A stretch of 64,000 nt of DNA from Mangifera indica (taxonomy: Eukaryota; Streptophyta; Magnoliopsida; Sapindales; Anacardiaceae): contig NC_058137.1 in NCBI RefSeq assembly GCF_011075055.1, positions 18,399,463 through 18,463,462 on the forward strand. Reading direction: 5' to 3'. Under the pieces are notes generated by a model. It was not told the DNA's origin. It saw only the letters and a list, made by a program, of their open reading frames with translations, and did no database searches. Below are positions 36,968-48,699 of this stretch, in pieces. Positions within the stretch are counted from its first letter, which is position 1. Each line of letters opens with the position of its first letter. The position numbers and the translations under genes were made by a program.

Positions 36968-37290
36968 CTATTAAAATTAATGACTGGTTTTAACAAACAA
37001 GTGCCAAAAACGACTTTTTTAAACTAAAGGGTCAAAATTTGGCCTTTTTTCAATCCTTGGGTGGGAAATAGCCATTGCTCGTATTACAATTTACAAGTAC
37101 CATATATTTTTAGTTTTTTCTATAACAAAGCTCTTTAAATTTATTTGATTCTTTACATGACCACTCAACTCCTTTCAATCTTCTAATTCTCAAGTTAAAC
37201 TCACTTAATCTCTTTCTCTCAATTTCTCAAATAATTTTCTTTTTCGTTTATTTTAATATGTAGACAATTATATTTATTTTTTCAAATTCA
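36968..37290. other. MITE-like end and AT-rich spacer
   Basis: 37010-37085 carries the phrase CCTTGGGTGGGAAATAGCCA, the inner edge of one terminal repeat of the local foldback/MITE family. Its opposite end was not found with confidence, so the kinase fragment may lie inside such an element or merely beside it. Confidence 0.45.
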
Positions 37291-38130
37291 TTTCAAAATG
37301 AATCATAATTCAAATGAATTGTTTTTATTTTTTTGATAATAAGGAAATTTAATACTTTGATGAAAAACTACAACCACACCCACCATTGAAAAAAAAAAAA
37401 GAAGCAAAATCGAAGGTGTGAAATCATTTTAGTCAAACAAAAGATAATATTGGTAATAAAATAAATCAATGTGCATAGTGTAAACATTTTGGTTCTGGTT
37501 TTACATGTATGAGTTCATATGACACCGAACATCCCCATAAGCATATCAATGAGCATGCAAAAAATTGTCACAACACTTAAACAAGTGACAACAAATTTCA
37601 GTCTTAAGGTCAAAATTGATATGTGAATCCCTTTTTGTTAGTTAATCGACTTCTGTAATGGGATTAATGTCTAACTTCAAATATAATTAACAAAATATGG
37701 GAGAATATATAACCAAGTTTTTTGTTGTAATTGATCAATCTTTTTCATTTGGTGATGATAATATTTTATAATAATTTAAATAACATAATGTACAACTTGC
37801 ATTTAAGAGAGTTCTTAGAAACATTAAGATCTTATCTTGTTAGAAATTATGAATTGACGAAATAAAAAATTATAAATGAAACTTGGTTAATTTAATGGAG
37901 TTATTTTAATGACTCTAATTTATAGACATCTAATAATCAAACTTTATAATATATTTGTGCAAGACTCGTTATATTAATACTGATGGATAACTAAGAAAGG
38001 AAATTATTGCAAATTAGGATACCTTCATATAAACATGAACTTAACCGTGGTTGTGATGTTTTTGCACTGTTTTCATATTTTATTTCATAAGTTGAATATA
38101 TTTCAAGTACAAATTTTTAACATCTTCTAT
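37290..38130 (+). pseudogene. hAT transposase remnant with BED-type zinc finger
   Basis: Broken frames read KHFGSGFTCMSSYDTEHPHK then HINEHAKNCHN (BED finger: C..C / H....H-type spacing partly decayed), GEYITKFFVVIDQSFSFGDD, and TSNNQT...YICARLV..ILMDN.E (the TSN.WTS / HYID.DW block of Ac-like hAT transposases), IPSYKH. Stops every few tens of codons. The same family is seen on the minus strand at 50990-51480 and 59010-59530. Confidence 0.65.
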
Positions 38131-38161
38131 TGTTAATGATAAAGGAGTATTTAGATTTTTC

Positions 38162-38800
38162 GGGATATTAATTAAAATAGGCAAGAGGATTCCCGCCTAA
38201 ACCTTTTTCGGCAACAATTACTCTATTTTATCTTTTTTAAGCAAATCATCTTTTTCATTCCAAAAATATCTCTAATCTAATTTTTCAAATTCAACGCATG
38301 GCTTTCCCCGATTAATTGATTCCTACCACGAAAATCATTAATATTAGATTAAGATTAAATTATCTGAAATAAATAAAATTTATAAATTAAAAAAGGGATT
38401 AATATTTAAAAAATAATTTATTTTTATATATAAAAAATAATAGATATATAAAAAATAATAAGTTTTTCTTTAAATTATCTGTAATGAAAAATATATAAAA
38501 ATTTTATTTTTATAAAATAATTGAAGTGAATTTGGATATTTATAAAATAATCTATTTTTATAAAATAGCTTAAATTTTATTTTTATAAAAACAGGTTGCA
38601 GTGAATTTGGTAAGGGGTGCGGGAGCGGGTGCGTGCGTTCAGGTGTGCGCGCACGCTGGTGCGTGCGTGCGGGCGTGCACCCGCACCCTTCCAGCAAATT
38701 GCCGCACCCCTTTACCAATTGTCGCACCCCTTCACTAATTGCCGCACCCTTTCCAAATTCCCGCACCCGTTCAGCAATTCCTACACCCTTTCAGCAATTG
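38162..38800 (+). repeat. Left terminal inverted repeat of the 10.5-kb MULE
   Basis: Outer 430 bp are AT-rich; the inner part switches sharply to GC-rich (GGTGCGGGAGCGGGTGCGTG) and then to 20-bp GCACCC repeats. Matched in reverse by 47980-48669 with small indels. The open frames on both strands here are repeat artefacts. Confidence 0.88.
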
Positions 38801-39319
38801 CTGAACAGGTGCGGCAAGGGTGCGGGTCACGTGGCTAGATGCGTGCGCTGAGTAATGAAAATATAAAATTATTAAGAAATGTTAGAGATGCAATTCAAAA
38901 CGTCAACCAAGCCAGAAGGATCGACAGTCTCGCCAAAACAAAAATTTTACCCACGCACCATTCACCGTCCCAAAATCATCGTCGGAAAATATCACGACAA
39001 TGTCGTCCGAGTCGTCTGAGTCGTCTCAGGTATATATTTATTGCTAACATTGATTCTGCTTTCGGACATTGGACGAGATTTAGGTTTTCCTTTCTTCTTT
39101 CGTTTGATGCATCTATGTAGATTAGTTAGTTGATTACAGTTTTGATTATGCGATTGATTTTGCCGGTGCGACGTTGTTGGTTTAATATATGCGATTTTGT
39201 TGATTGATTGTTGATTGTGTTGGTTTGGTTCGACATTATGAGAGGAGGAGGTGTTTATTTTGGAGTGCGAATTTGCATGTTGACATCGTTTACACACACA
39301 TTCACACCTACAGACCACC

Positions 39320-39830
39320 ACTGACACTTGCACGCACCCTCAACGCATCCACGCACCCTATAAACATCTTGCCGCACCCCAACACAGTTTGTCGTACCCT
39401 TTTGGAAACTCACGCACCCCTTAACACTTTGCTGCACCCCTTTACTTTTCCACGCACCCTTTTACATTTTGCCGCACCCCTTTGCACTTCCACGCACCCG
39501 TTCACATTTTGCCACACCCCTTTGCACTTCCACGTACCCGTTCACATTTTGCCGCACCCCTTTGCACTTCCATGCACCCTTTCACATTTTGCCGCACCCC
39601 CTTGCACTTCCACGCACCCGTTTACATTTTGCCGCACCCCTTTGCACGTCCACGCACCTGTTCACATTTTGCCGCACCCCTTTGCACGTCCGCGCACTCG
39701 TTCACATTTTGCCGCACCCTTTTGCACTTTCATGCACCCTTTTAACATTTTGTCGCACCCTTTAACAGCTTCCTACACCCTTTTGCATTTTCACGCACCC
39801 CTTAACACTTTCCCCATGCTTTTCAAATTT
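39320..39830 (+). repeat. ~40-bp tandem GCACCC array (left, internal)
   Basis: About a dozen copies of a 40-bp unit built of two similar 20-mers, TTTTGCCGCACCCCTTTGCA and CTTCCACGCACCCGTTCACA. Long open frames in several phases (39204-39857 and others, Pro/His/Phe rich) simply translate the array. Confidence 0.92.
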
Positions 39831-39972
39831 TATATGACCTATTTGCAATTTGATTGATTAAACATGTTTGCAATTTACTCGATTATATTGATTGTTATTT
39901 GATAATGTTTATATTGATTGTAATTTTCCATTTTTCTAATTTTCTGAATATGTTTGTTTTTGGGGATTTTAG

Positions 39973-42833
39973 GAAACTGGGGTTAACGAATGTCTTGGTG
40001 AAAGAAGGTACAACGAAGGCCATTATTTTTTGGCGAAGTTAAAAGTTAGAGGTCATGTGGATACTGTCCAAGCAATCAGAAATTCTCTTACCCATGCCCA
40101 GAAAAGAATGTTCAAAACATGTTGTTTCGAGCGATTTTTAAAGATGGAGACTTTGAAGCATAGCTCCAGTTTATTGCATTCTGTGATATTCTGACAAATC
40201 AACAAAGGAGTGGTGGGAGAGGAATTATGGTTTCGGCTTAATGGGGTGGATTACAGATTTAGCCCTGTTAAGTTTGCCCTCATTACTGGATTAAAATTTA
40301 GTAGAGAAATAGGAAAGAGCAAGGTTATCAGAAAATCCCAATTGAATTCTAAGTATTTTGGAGGTAAAAAAGCTGTTACCTATGGTGATCTCGCAGCAGT
40401 ATTTAAAGAAAGAGCATGGATAAACAATGATGAGGATGCCATTAAAATATTTGCCCTATATCTGCTTCACTTTGCATTATTAGGATCAGACAATAGAAAA
40501 ACTATTTCAGAGCATATTTTACATATTGTGGATGATTGGGATACTTTTAACTCGTATCCTTGGGGTACTCTTGTTTGGAGGATGACTGTTAAATCTTTAG
40601 GTGAAGCTTTACAAAAACAGTATAACGAAGTTTCCAAATTATATCCGCTGTACTCAGAAGATATCCCAATATTAACTTACGGGATAAGATGATGCACTTT
40701 AGCATTTCAGGTAATATTAACTTTTTTTTTAATATTTTATGAGTATATATTTTTTATTATTTTGTTTATTTATAGTATATACATTTATTTTTTAAATGAC
40801 AGGTTTGGATCTATGAGACACTTAAAAATTTACGAAGTTTTGTGATTTGTAAATCAGTGAAGAGAATTCCTCGAATGTTGAGATAGAGAAGTTTAGATGG
40901 TCCAAGCTGGGAGGACATGGATCGTATTTTGAACTCTTCTGAAGTAAGATATTATATTTTTCAATAGTATTTGTTGGTAGTTTATCATATCTCTCTCTGA
41001 ATAAACTGTTTTTTGAATATTTTTAGGAAGTTGTCACCCCTCGGTTGATTGCATCCAGAGTTGAGAGACAATCACCACATTACGAAGATGTTATGAATTA
41101 CATTGATGATCCAGAAGATTCTGATACTACTCTTGCCATTATAACATCTTCTCCAGACATCCAACCTGGTGTAGCCTCCTATCCAGATATCCCATCTGCA
41201 CTTGTAAGTTGGAATACTCCCATTCGTACGCGACGGAGTTCATTTGTTAGTAGTCCTATGCCATCAGCTATGCAGCCACCTGAGCGTAGTGCTTTTATAT
41301 CATCGCCTCCGCCGACCGAAGAAACACATACTTGCATGCCTATGGGTGAATCTACCCAGATAGATGATGATAAATTTGATAAGCTTCAAGAGCTTCTACA
41401 AGGGTTTATACAAAAAGTTGATGAACTACTTGGAAACATCGATGAGCGGCAAACACTACTTGAAGCACGTCAAGCATCCATGAAAGCTAAGTTATCAGAT
41501 CTTCAACAAACGTACAATCCAAACCCAACAAGCCCAACAGCAGAAGTGGTATGTATTTAAACTATATTCTAACGTAAAATATTTTCGATTAATAGAATAA
41601 TATTATTTTGAAAATTAACAAGTGTTTTTTTTGTTATTTTCAGGATGAACCAACCGAAGTACTGTTTGAGTATATTGACCATTTTGATACGGCTATCCAG
41701 CAAACAACAGATGTCACGAATGAAACTCCATTAGAGCACCGTTCCATTACTCGGAGGACATTACGCGGAAGGATAAAGCAGAAGGGTAAAGCACTTCGGA
41801 GCCCATACATCGATCCTTTCAAACATCAGCGTGCACGAGAGGTGTATCAACCACCCTCTTTGGAGGAAGTAGAAAATAATATGTATGAATATTTGCAATG
41901 GTACGAGGACCCTCCAGAACCGGGTTTGGGCAATACTTATTTATATGGACCGTGTGATAAAATTAAGTGGCGGAGGCTAATAACCGAAGATAACCAATGG
42001 TTACTAGATCAGGTATATTAATCTGTAAATGCAAAAGTTTCATTATTTTTACTCAATATTTTTATTTATTTTATAATGTTTGCTCACTTGTAATATTATT
42101 TTACTTTTCAGCATATTGATAGTTATTTAGTGGTATTACGACATACATTTCCGAATGCTAAATGGACTTGTGCGGAAACTTCGTTTGATAGGTGGTTACC
42201 ACATATAACAAAAGAACGAGAAAATTATAAATTAGATAATTATCAATGGCCACGATTATTAGATCCAATCGAAGGGATAAATGATCCAGACTTACATAGA
42301 GGTTATATCTCAAGGGCTAACGTTGATCGGGTATGTATCACTTAAATTAATACAAATATATTATTTGTGTAAGTATATTAGAAAGTAAAAATTTTACTGA
42401 TGGGAATGAATTTCTTGCATTACAGGTTTATATTCTGATCAATTATGAATCTCAACACTGGGCATGCGATGAATTGGACCTAAATGCATGGACTTTGATG
42501 GTGTATGACTCATCGAAGGCATTTTTTGGATCTACAGAAAGATTCCTAGAGGGTATGAAACGATATTCTTATCTTCTGGCTATTATTAGTGCGACCAACT
42601 ATTGGGAGTCATGAGGTCTGGAGCCAAAGTTAGATCCATTGACTATTACTAGATGTGTAGATGTACCATAACAAGGCACTGCCTCCGTTGATTGCGGGAT
42701 ATTCGCAATATATATTTTAGAGTATCTCGCAATTGGCAAGAGATTAAATTTTAGGGCAAAAAATGCTTCCTATATGCGTTACGTTCTTGCATCCAAAATA
42801 TGGAAGCATGGCGGGAATTCAATCTTTCTCTGA
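39973..42833 (+). pseudogene. DUF1985-Ulp1 (C48 peptidase) gene of the MULE, six exons, five in-frame stops
   Basis: Exons 39973-40710, 40803-40943, 41027-41548, 41644-42012, 42112-42330 and 42426-42833, all GT-AG and all joining in phase 0. Exon 1 has the DUF1985 domain (WFRLNGVDYRFSPVKFALIT, LHFALLGSDNRK, DTFNSYPWGTLVW). Exon 3 encodes a Ser/Pro-rich linker with a short coiled coil (DKLQELLQGFIQKVDELLG). Exons 5-6 hold the C48 fold: SQHWACDELDLNAWTLMVYD (catalytic His and Asp) and Q-GTASVDCGIFAIYILEYLA (oxyanion Gln, nucleophile Cys). Premature stops: TGA 40192, another TGA near 40690, TAG in exon 2, and TGA and TAA in exon 6. Each is one C-to-T step from CGA, CAG or CAA. Catalytic residues are otherwise intact, so inactivation looks recent. 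Upstream exons may be missing. Confidence 0.85.
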
Positions 42834-43378
42834 TATTTTGCATTATATATCAACTTGTAAATATTTCTTTTTTTTAATAGTATGTAAATTTAATATATTT
42901 ATTTTGTATTGATTGGTTAAGATATATTGAGTTTTAGTCATATGCATGGGTTGATTTATTTAGGAGGTTTTGGGTATTTAATATTGCATATTTTGATTGA
43001 TATATTGATGTGGCTGGAGTTTGGGTTGATGGATAAATATATATATTGGAGTGCAGTTTCTTTGAATTTGGTATATACAGGTTGGGAAATATTGAAATTA
43101 CAGAGGAGATACTGCCGAAATTTTTAAGTAACAGTGTAAATGATTGCCTAAATAATTATGCTAATTTGCTAAATTTGTATTCCAGGCTGAGAATAAAAAA
43201 AACATAATTTGCAATTGTATTCCGGGCTGAGAATAACAAAAACAAAAAAAAATAGGATTTGCAATAAAATGGTGCGGTTTATTTTCCGCAGAAGAAATAG
43301 AATTTGCAATCATTTAGAATAACAAATATATCATATGCGCAAAGACAATTTAATATACCTATTCAAAATTATATGAAT
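42834..43378. other. Spacer between the convergent Ulp1 and transposase genes
   Basis: AT-rich, no coding support. A phrase TTGTATTCCAGGCTGAGAATA is nearly repeated at 43175 and 43215. The open frame 42927-43127 has no recognisable feature. Confidence 0.45.
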
Positions 43379-46078
43379 TTATATTCTTTCTGAGAAACCT
43401 AAACCTGATGAAGATGTTGTAGCCTCAGTTAAGAGATTTTTACAAACTAAACGTGTGTGCTCTTTCTGATGACATCTGCTACATTCAATTTGACGTATTT
43501 CTTCTCCTTCTGACGGTCTTCTATTATATTCTGAAGGACGACCAGAACGTCGTTGTTGCATTTATGATGGATTAACTATACAGATATCTTCAGGTTGCAC
43601 CTATTCAGAAGGATCCCTCAAAGGTTCAACAACCTCCTGATAGACAGCTTTTCAATATTCAGTTGAGTAATATTTATTTACCCAAAGATAACAATTTGAG
43701 AGGTTTTGAAATCTGGCAATTGCCGCAACATGTGCGCATGCTATTTGTGAAAGCTAAAATTTTTTATAGCTGCATTCTTTTGTTGCAAGATTCACTATAG
43801 TGACAGATCTACCAAAACTATACACTTCGTATCTATCAATGGTTATTGGTTTGATAATCATATTAGCTGATTTGTGAATATGATTGGCTAACTTTTCTTC
43901 AACCCACAGAGTCAGAGGATGAGTGCAAGTATTTGGAAAATATTATAACATTTCAGAAATCATAAAAATACAGACATTAATGGTTTATACAGATAATATT
44001 ATGAATAGTAACAATTTAAGGAGGTTTTTACCTGCCATATTGCAACGAGTATAAAACCATTGTTGTAATGTCGAACGTAGAAATTCAATGAGCATAACCG
44101 CTGGCAATTTACGTGCATGTCGTGCCAAAGCATTAAACGATTTAGCAATATTTGTGGTTATAATGTTATATCGAATGCCAGGAAAGTGAGCACGAGCCCA
44201 TCGTGCGTAGTCAATCCCTTCCAAACAAGCAGCTGCAGGGGGGTTTTCAGCTTTAATCATATGCAAAGCCTCCTCAAAATCCTCTGTTCGATAAGCCTTC
44301 GCCGCTCTCCAAAATAATCCCTTTATATGTTTTGTTTGCTTGTATCGAGCACACATATTTCCTTTTATATGATGGTTACACCAGCCATGATGTGCATTAG
44401 GAAACACCTCTCTCACAGAACGAGTGATGGCATGGTGTCTGTCTGAGATGATTGCTAGATTAGTGAGATCGCTGATACATCTGTGTAACACTAGGAGAAA
44501 CAAGGTCTAAGTCATTGTTTCCTCCCTTCCACCAACTCCGAACACAATTGGATAAATTTGATTATTTTCGTCCTTGCCCACAGCAATAAAAAGTGTACCC
44601 CAATATTGACCTTTCAAAAATGCTTCATCAGTATGAATAACTGGCCGACAATACTGACGGAATGCTCTAATAGAGCATCCTAAAGATATGAAAACAAATT
44701 GAAATCGATTGTCTGAGTCAGTTTCTATTTCTATAATAGTACCAGGGTTTCGTTGTTGAAGATTATAACAAAATATTGGTAATAATCTAAATGACTCTTC
44801 CGGTGAACCTCTAATTTCGTTCAATGCCTAATTCTTTGCACGCCAAGCTTGTGCATAAGATATATCAATTTGAAACCTATCTGCCATATCTGTTATAATT
44901 TCCTTTGGCCTATACACATGATCCCCAGCAGTAAATAAGTTCTGTAAGATTTTTTCAAGTGCCCTTTTACCTGCTTACTTGTGGTGAGGTCTTATGATAT
45001 CGCGAGGACAAGTATGTGTTTCTAATTTATGTAATACAAATATATCGCTATAACTTAACTTAACCGCTGCCGCTTTCCATTTGCATTATTGATGTAAACA
45101 CTTTATATCCCATCTTTTCTTATTTGAGCTCGAGACTTTGAATTGATAGCCATTTTCTATTGCATCTTTATATAACGTATCTTTTAAAACTTGTTTAGAT
45201 GCAAACTGGTCTGTCACTTTGAATTTGTCGCCTGATGGTGCAACAGTATGAACCGCAATTCCTTCATTTTTAACATCTCTATAGGGTTCTGGACTACCAA
45301 AAAATGGATTGCGACCAACTACACGTTCAGGTGCTGTTACTGACGTATCAACCCCTGTATTATCAACAACATCATCACACATTTCCGCACGATTATAATC
45401 TCTATCACAGTCGTTATCATAACCACAATATTCATCTTCTTCCTGAGGGTTAATATCATGCACGAGAGGTAAATCATCTGTTTGATAACAGCCTTCAGGT
45501 GTACCCCATATTGGTTCTGGGCCTCTTTCACCATATGCCAAGTCTTGAGAAAAAGGATTCCAACCAATATCATTCTCAATACCATCTGTATTTATCCTGC
45601 TACTTTTTGGTACACTTTCTGGTACACTCTCTGGTACTGTATATATGTTATCCATGGAATGAACTTCGGTTGATGGATTCTGTTGAATCCCTTGATGAAT
45701 CTCTTGATGAGTCTCTTGACCTGGTTGTGAATATTGCTGGTAATTATGTCGAAATTCATTTTGCTGTAAAACCACTTCAAGAAAAAAAGGAGACTTTTTG
45801 CGAGATTTATATAACTGCATCATCATTCAGATATCATAATCATCTTTCAATAAATAAGGTGAATCGCTAAACTCTGTTGGATTTGGCATATAAATTTTAA
45901 TTTCATTAAAACATTGATTGATACCTAAATGAAAACATACTCCTTCCTTGAATCCTTCGTAATTGATTTTTCTATTAGCCGAAAACAAGTTCTGAAATCC
46001 ACCGATATATTTGAGGTTATTACCTTCATCATTGCGCCATTCTCCTCCGAATCCTAGCATAAACATCACTCCTACCAT
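43379..46078 (-). pseudogene. MuDR-type MULE transposase gene, many in-frame stops
   Basis: Starts MVGVMFMLGFGGEWRND at 46078. Order of domains: N-terminal region to 45830, a low-complexity Gln/Pro/Asp linker (45826-45300), the MuDR zinc-knuckle domain (RWDIKCLHQ.CKWKAAAV, HTCPRDII), DDE core (VIHTDEAFLKGQYWGTLFIA, IISDRHHAITRSVREVFPNA, HHGWCNHH), an exon end at 44032 (ATGGCAG/GTAAAA), a SWIM-like finger (KECSYKKF, ACAHVAAIA) and a C-terminal CCHC knuckle (CSRCHQKEHTRLVC). At least eight stops interrupt it (for example at the ends of the open stretches near 45827, 45086 and 44507). Most are one transition from CAA, CAG, CGA or TGG. Full-length but silenced/decayed. Confidence 0.85.
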
Positions 46079-46324
46079 TCTTTCTGATGTATGGATTCAA
46101 GAACAAAAAAGTGAGATTGAAAAGTGAGATTGAAGTTATAACGCAGCTTTGGAATATTAAAAATAAGTGAAGAAGCAAAGAGATCTCTGTAAAATAACAA
46201 TAGTTTCTTTCTGGAGGAAGTAAATCATCGTAGTTTTATTATTATTGTAGTAAATACTTTCAGCTGCCGCAAATCTACCCTAACTAAATATTAATGAAGA
46301 ATTGAATTCTCTTCTTATTAAAAA

Positions 46325-47212
46325 TAATTATTAGGCCAAACGACTATTTCCCACCCAAGGTTTAGCGTTTTCTCAAAAGTCCCCCCTTTAACTATGGAAA
46401 CACCAAACACCCACCCATGGCCGGTTAGATTTAACCAAACCCTAACGGCTGAAAATTTTATCTCCTTTTGCCCCCCTAAACTTTAAAAACTGAAATTTTT
46501 CCCCTGCCTAAGTTTTAAAAAATGACAGTTTCACCCTAGGGTTTGGTTTTAAAATCTCCGGTGACCTCTCCGGCTCCGTTGCCGACGGCCGCTCCCTCCG
46601 GAAGCAACCTCTCCTTCCGGCGATCTCTTTTCTCCCATTTGGAGGTCCGATCGGTGCCCAGAGACGCCGTGGGAGACGAAGACTTCGTCGGGAAGACGAA
46701 GTTCTTCGTCTTCCCAGACGAAGCCGATGCCGTCGTCCTCGTCTGGGAAGACGGTCGTCTTCCCAGAGGTCTTCTTCTGGGAAGACGAAGAACTTCGTCT
46801 TCCCGACGAAGTCTTCGTCTCCTACGGCGTCTCCGGGTGCCGATCAGACCTCCAAATGGGAGGAAAGAGATCGTCGGAAGGAGAGGTTGCTTCCGGAGGG
46901 AGCGGCCGTCGGCAACGGAGCCGGAGAGGTCGTCGGAGATTTCAAAACCAAACCCTAGGGTGAAACTGCCATTTTTTAAAACTTAGGCGGGGGGAAAATT
47001 TCAGTTTTTAAAGTTTAGGGGGGCAAAATAGATTCAATTTTAGTTTATTTTTAATATTATAGCTAAAATGACGATTTTACCCCTACCACCGTTAGGGTTT
47101 GGTTAAATCTAACTGGCCATGGGTGGGTGTTTGGTGTTTCCATAGTTAAAGGGGGGACTTTTGAGAAAACGCTAAACCTTGGGTGGGAAATAGTCGTTTG
47201 GCCTAATTATTA
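46325..47212. mobile_element. 870-bp foldback element with perfect 9-bp target duplication
   Basis: Element 46334-47203, flanked by TAATTATTA at 46325-46333 and 47204-47212. Ends GGCCAAACGACTATTTCCCA and its complement. Practically the whole element is one inverted repeat; the GC-rich centre has nested palindromes made of GAAGACGAAG/CTTCGTCTTC. Nine-base duplications suggest mobilisation by Mutator-type transposase. It sits between the transposase gene's start and the right terminal repeat of the host MULE. Overlapping open frames (46543-46986, 46727-46963) are palindrome artefacts with a common AAACCCTAGGGTGAAACT edge. Confidence 0.92.
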
Positions 47213-47319
47213 ACTTCTTTTAAAATTTTCTTAATAAAGGTTTTCATTAAAGAAGATGATAAGTTGTGCATGCATGCACACGTCTGGACATTAGGTTTTC
47301 ACGCACTAATTAGATTATA

Positions 47320-47975
47320 ATGCAATGCACCCATCCACGCACCACCGCACCTGTTGCCGCACCCGTTTAGTAATTCCCGCACCTTCCACGTGCCTGCAAT
47401 GCTTGCCATACCCTTTCTGTAATTTCCCGCACCCATTTGAAAATTGTCGTACCCTTTCAGGAACTGCCGTACCCTTTCGACAAATTCCTGTACCCTTTTG
47501 ACAAATTCTCGCACCCTTTCGATAATTACCGCATCCTTTCAGAAATTGTCATACCCTTTCAGCAATTTCCGCACCCTTTTGGCACTTGTCGTACCCTTTC
47601 TGAAATTGCCATACCCTTTCAGCAATTCCCGCACCCTTTCCGCCATTCCCGCACCCTTTCGGCACTTGTCGCACCCTTTCAGAAATTGCCATACCCTTTC
47701 GGTAATTTTCGCACCCTTTCGACACTTGCCGCACCCTTTCAGAAATTGCCATACCCTTTCAGCAATTCTCGCACCCTTTCGACAATTTTTGTACCCTTTC
47801 AGAAACTACTACATCTTTTCAGAAATTGTCATACCCTTTCAGTAATTCCCACACCCTTTCAGAAACTGCCGCACCCTTTCAGCAATTCTCACACCCTTTC
47901 AGTAATTCTCGTACCCTTTCAGAAACTGTCGCACCCTTTCAGAAATGGCCGTACCCTTTAAGCAATTGTCGCACC
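47320..47975 (+). repeat. ~20-bp tandem CACCCTTTC array (right side of the MULE)
   Basis: More than 30 copies of a 20-mer like CGCACCCTTTCAGAAATTGC, some with TACCC. Open frames in three phases over this stretch are translations of the repeat. Together with the left arrays it forms a subterminal repeat domain just inside the terminal inverted repeat. Confidence 0.93.
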
Positions 47976-47979
47976 ATTA

Positions 47980-48669
47980 TTTGCGGGAATTGCTGAAAGG
48001 GTGTTGCAATTGGCTAAAGGGTGCGGCAATTGGTGAAGGGGTGCGGTAATTTGCTGGAAGGGTACGGGTGCGCCCCCGCACGCACGCACCAGCGCTCGAG
48101 CACCCACACGCACGCACCAGAAAGCGTGCACCCGCCTACACGCACCAGCGCGCGTGCACCCGAATGCACGCACCTGCCCCCGCACCCCTTACCAAATTCA
48201 CTGCAACCTGTTTTTGTAAAAATAAAATTTAATCTATTTTATAAAAATAGATTATTTTATAAATATATATTATTTAATAGATTATTTTATAAATATCCAA
48301 ATTCACTTCAATTATTTTATAAAAATAAAATTTTTATATATTTTTCATTACAAATAATTTAAAGAAAAACTTATTATTTTTTATATATCCATTATTTTTT
48401 ATATATAAAAATAAATTATTTTTTAAATATTAATCCCTTTTTTAATTTATAAATTTTATTTATTTCAGATAATTTAATCTTAATCTAATATTAATGATTT
48501 TTGTGGTAGGAATCAATTAATCGGGGAAAGTCACGCGTTGAATTTGAAAAATTAGATTAGGGATATTTTTGGAATGAAAAAGATGATTTGCTTAGAAAGG
48601 TAAAACAGAGTAATTGTTGCCGAAAAAGGTTTAGGCGGGAATCCTCTTGCCTATTTTAATTAATATCCC
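47980..48669 (-). repeat. Right terminal inverted repeat of the 10.5-kb MULE
   Basis: Reverse complement of 38162-38800. The GC-rich part here is longer (several CGCACGCACCAGCG-like copies between 48070 and 48180), showing independent expansion of short repeats in one arm. Confidence 0.88.
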
Positions 48670-48699
48670 AAATTTTCCTTACTTTAGACAAATTTTCCA

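Larger units (their letters stand above)
38162..48669. mobile_element. 10.5-kb MULE with long terminal inverted repeats
   Basis: Ends are GGGATATTAATTAAAATAGG on the left and its complement on the right, followed by GCAAGAGGATTCCCGCC. The terminal inverted repeats extend about 640-690 bp, to roughly 38800 and 47980, including a GC-rich GTGCGTGCG stretch. Flanking nonamers are AGATTTTTC (38153-38161) and AAATTTTCC (48670-48678), 7 of 9 identical, a decayed target duplication. The interior carries a Ulp1-like gene (+) and a MULE transposase gene (-) converging on each other. Related to, but distinct from, the 11.4-35.2 kb family. Confidence 0.88.

Noticed and set aside
38600..39830. Possible CRISPR-like or minisatellite array because of regular short repeats
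   Set aside because: No unique spacers between repeats and clearly eukaryotic context; these are tandem subterminal repeats of a MULE.
39204..39857. Long Pro/His-rich open frame, 217 aa, plus overlapping frames
   Set aside because: It translates the 40-bp GCACCC array. Three frames are open at once because the unit length and base composition avoid stops.
40210..40692. Plant mobile domain (PMD) protein
   Set aside because: The motif order (FRLNGVDYRFSPVKFALITG, LLHFALLGSDNRK, FNSYPWG) and the downstream C48 exons fit DUF1985 better than PMD.
46543..46986. 147-aa Arg/Ser-rich open frame
   Set aside because: Lies entirely in the palindromic foldback element; GC-rich inverted repeats give open frames on both strands. 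The similar frames at 63258-63708 have the same cause.
47437..47961. Open frame of 174 aa with PFQKLPYPF repeats
   Set aside because: Translation of the 20-bp array; overlapping frames are equally open.
11404..48669. LTR retrotransposons as explanation for the 37-kb block
   Set aside because: No reverse transcriptase, integrase or gag motif, and no direct long terminal repeats ending TG...CA. Coding remnants are MuDR transposase, DUF1985 and Ulp1, with 9-bp duplications.
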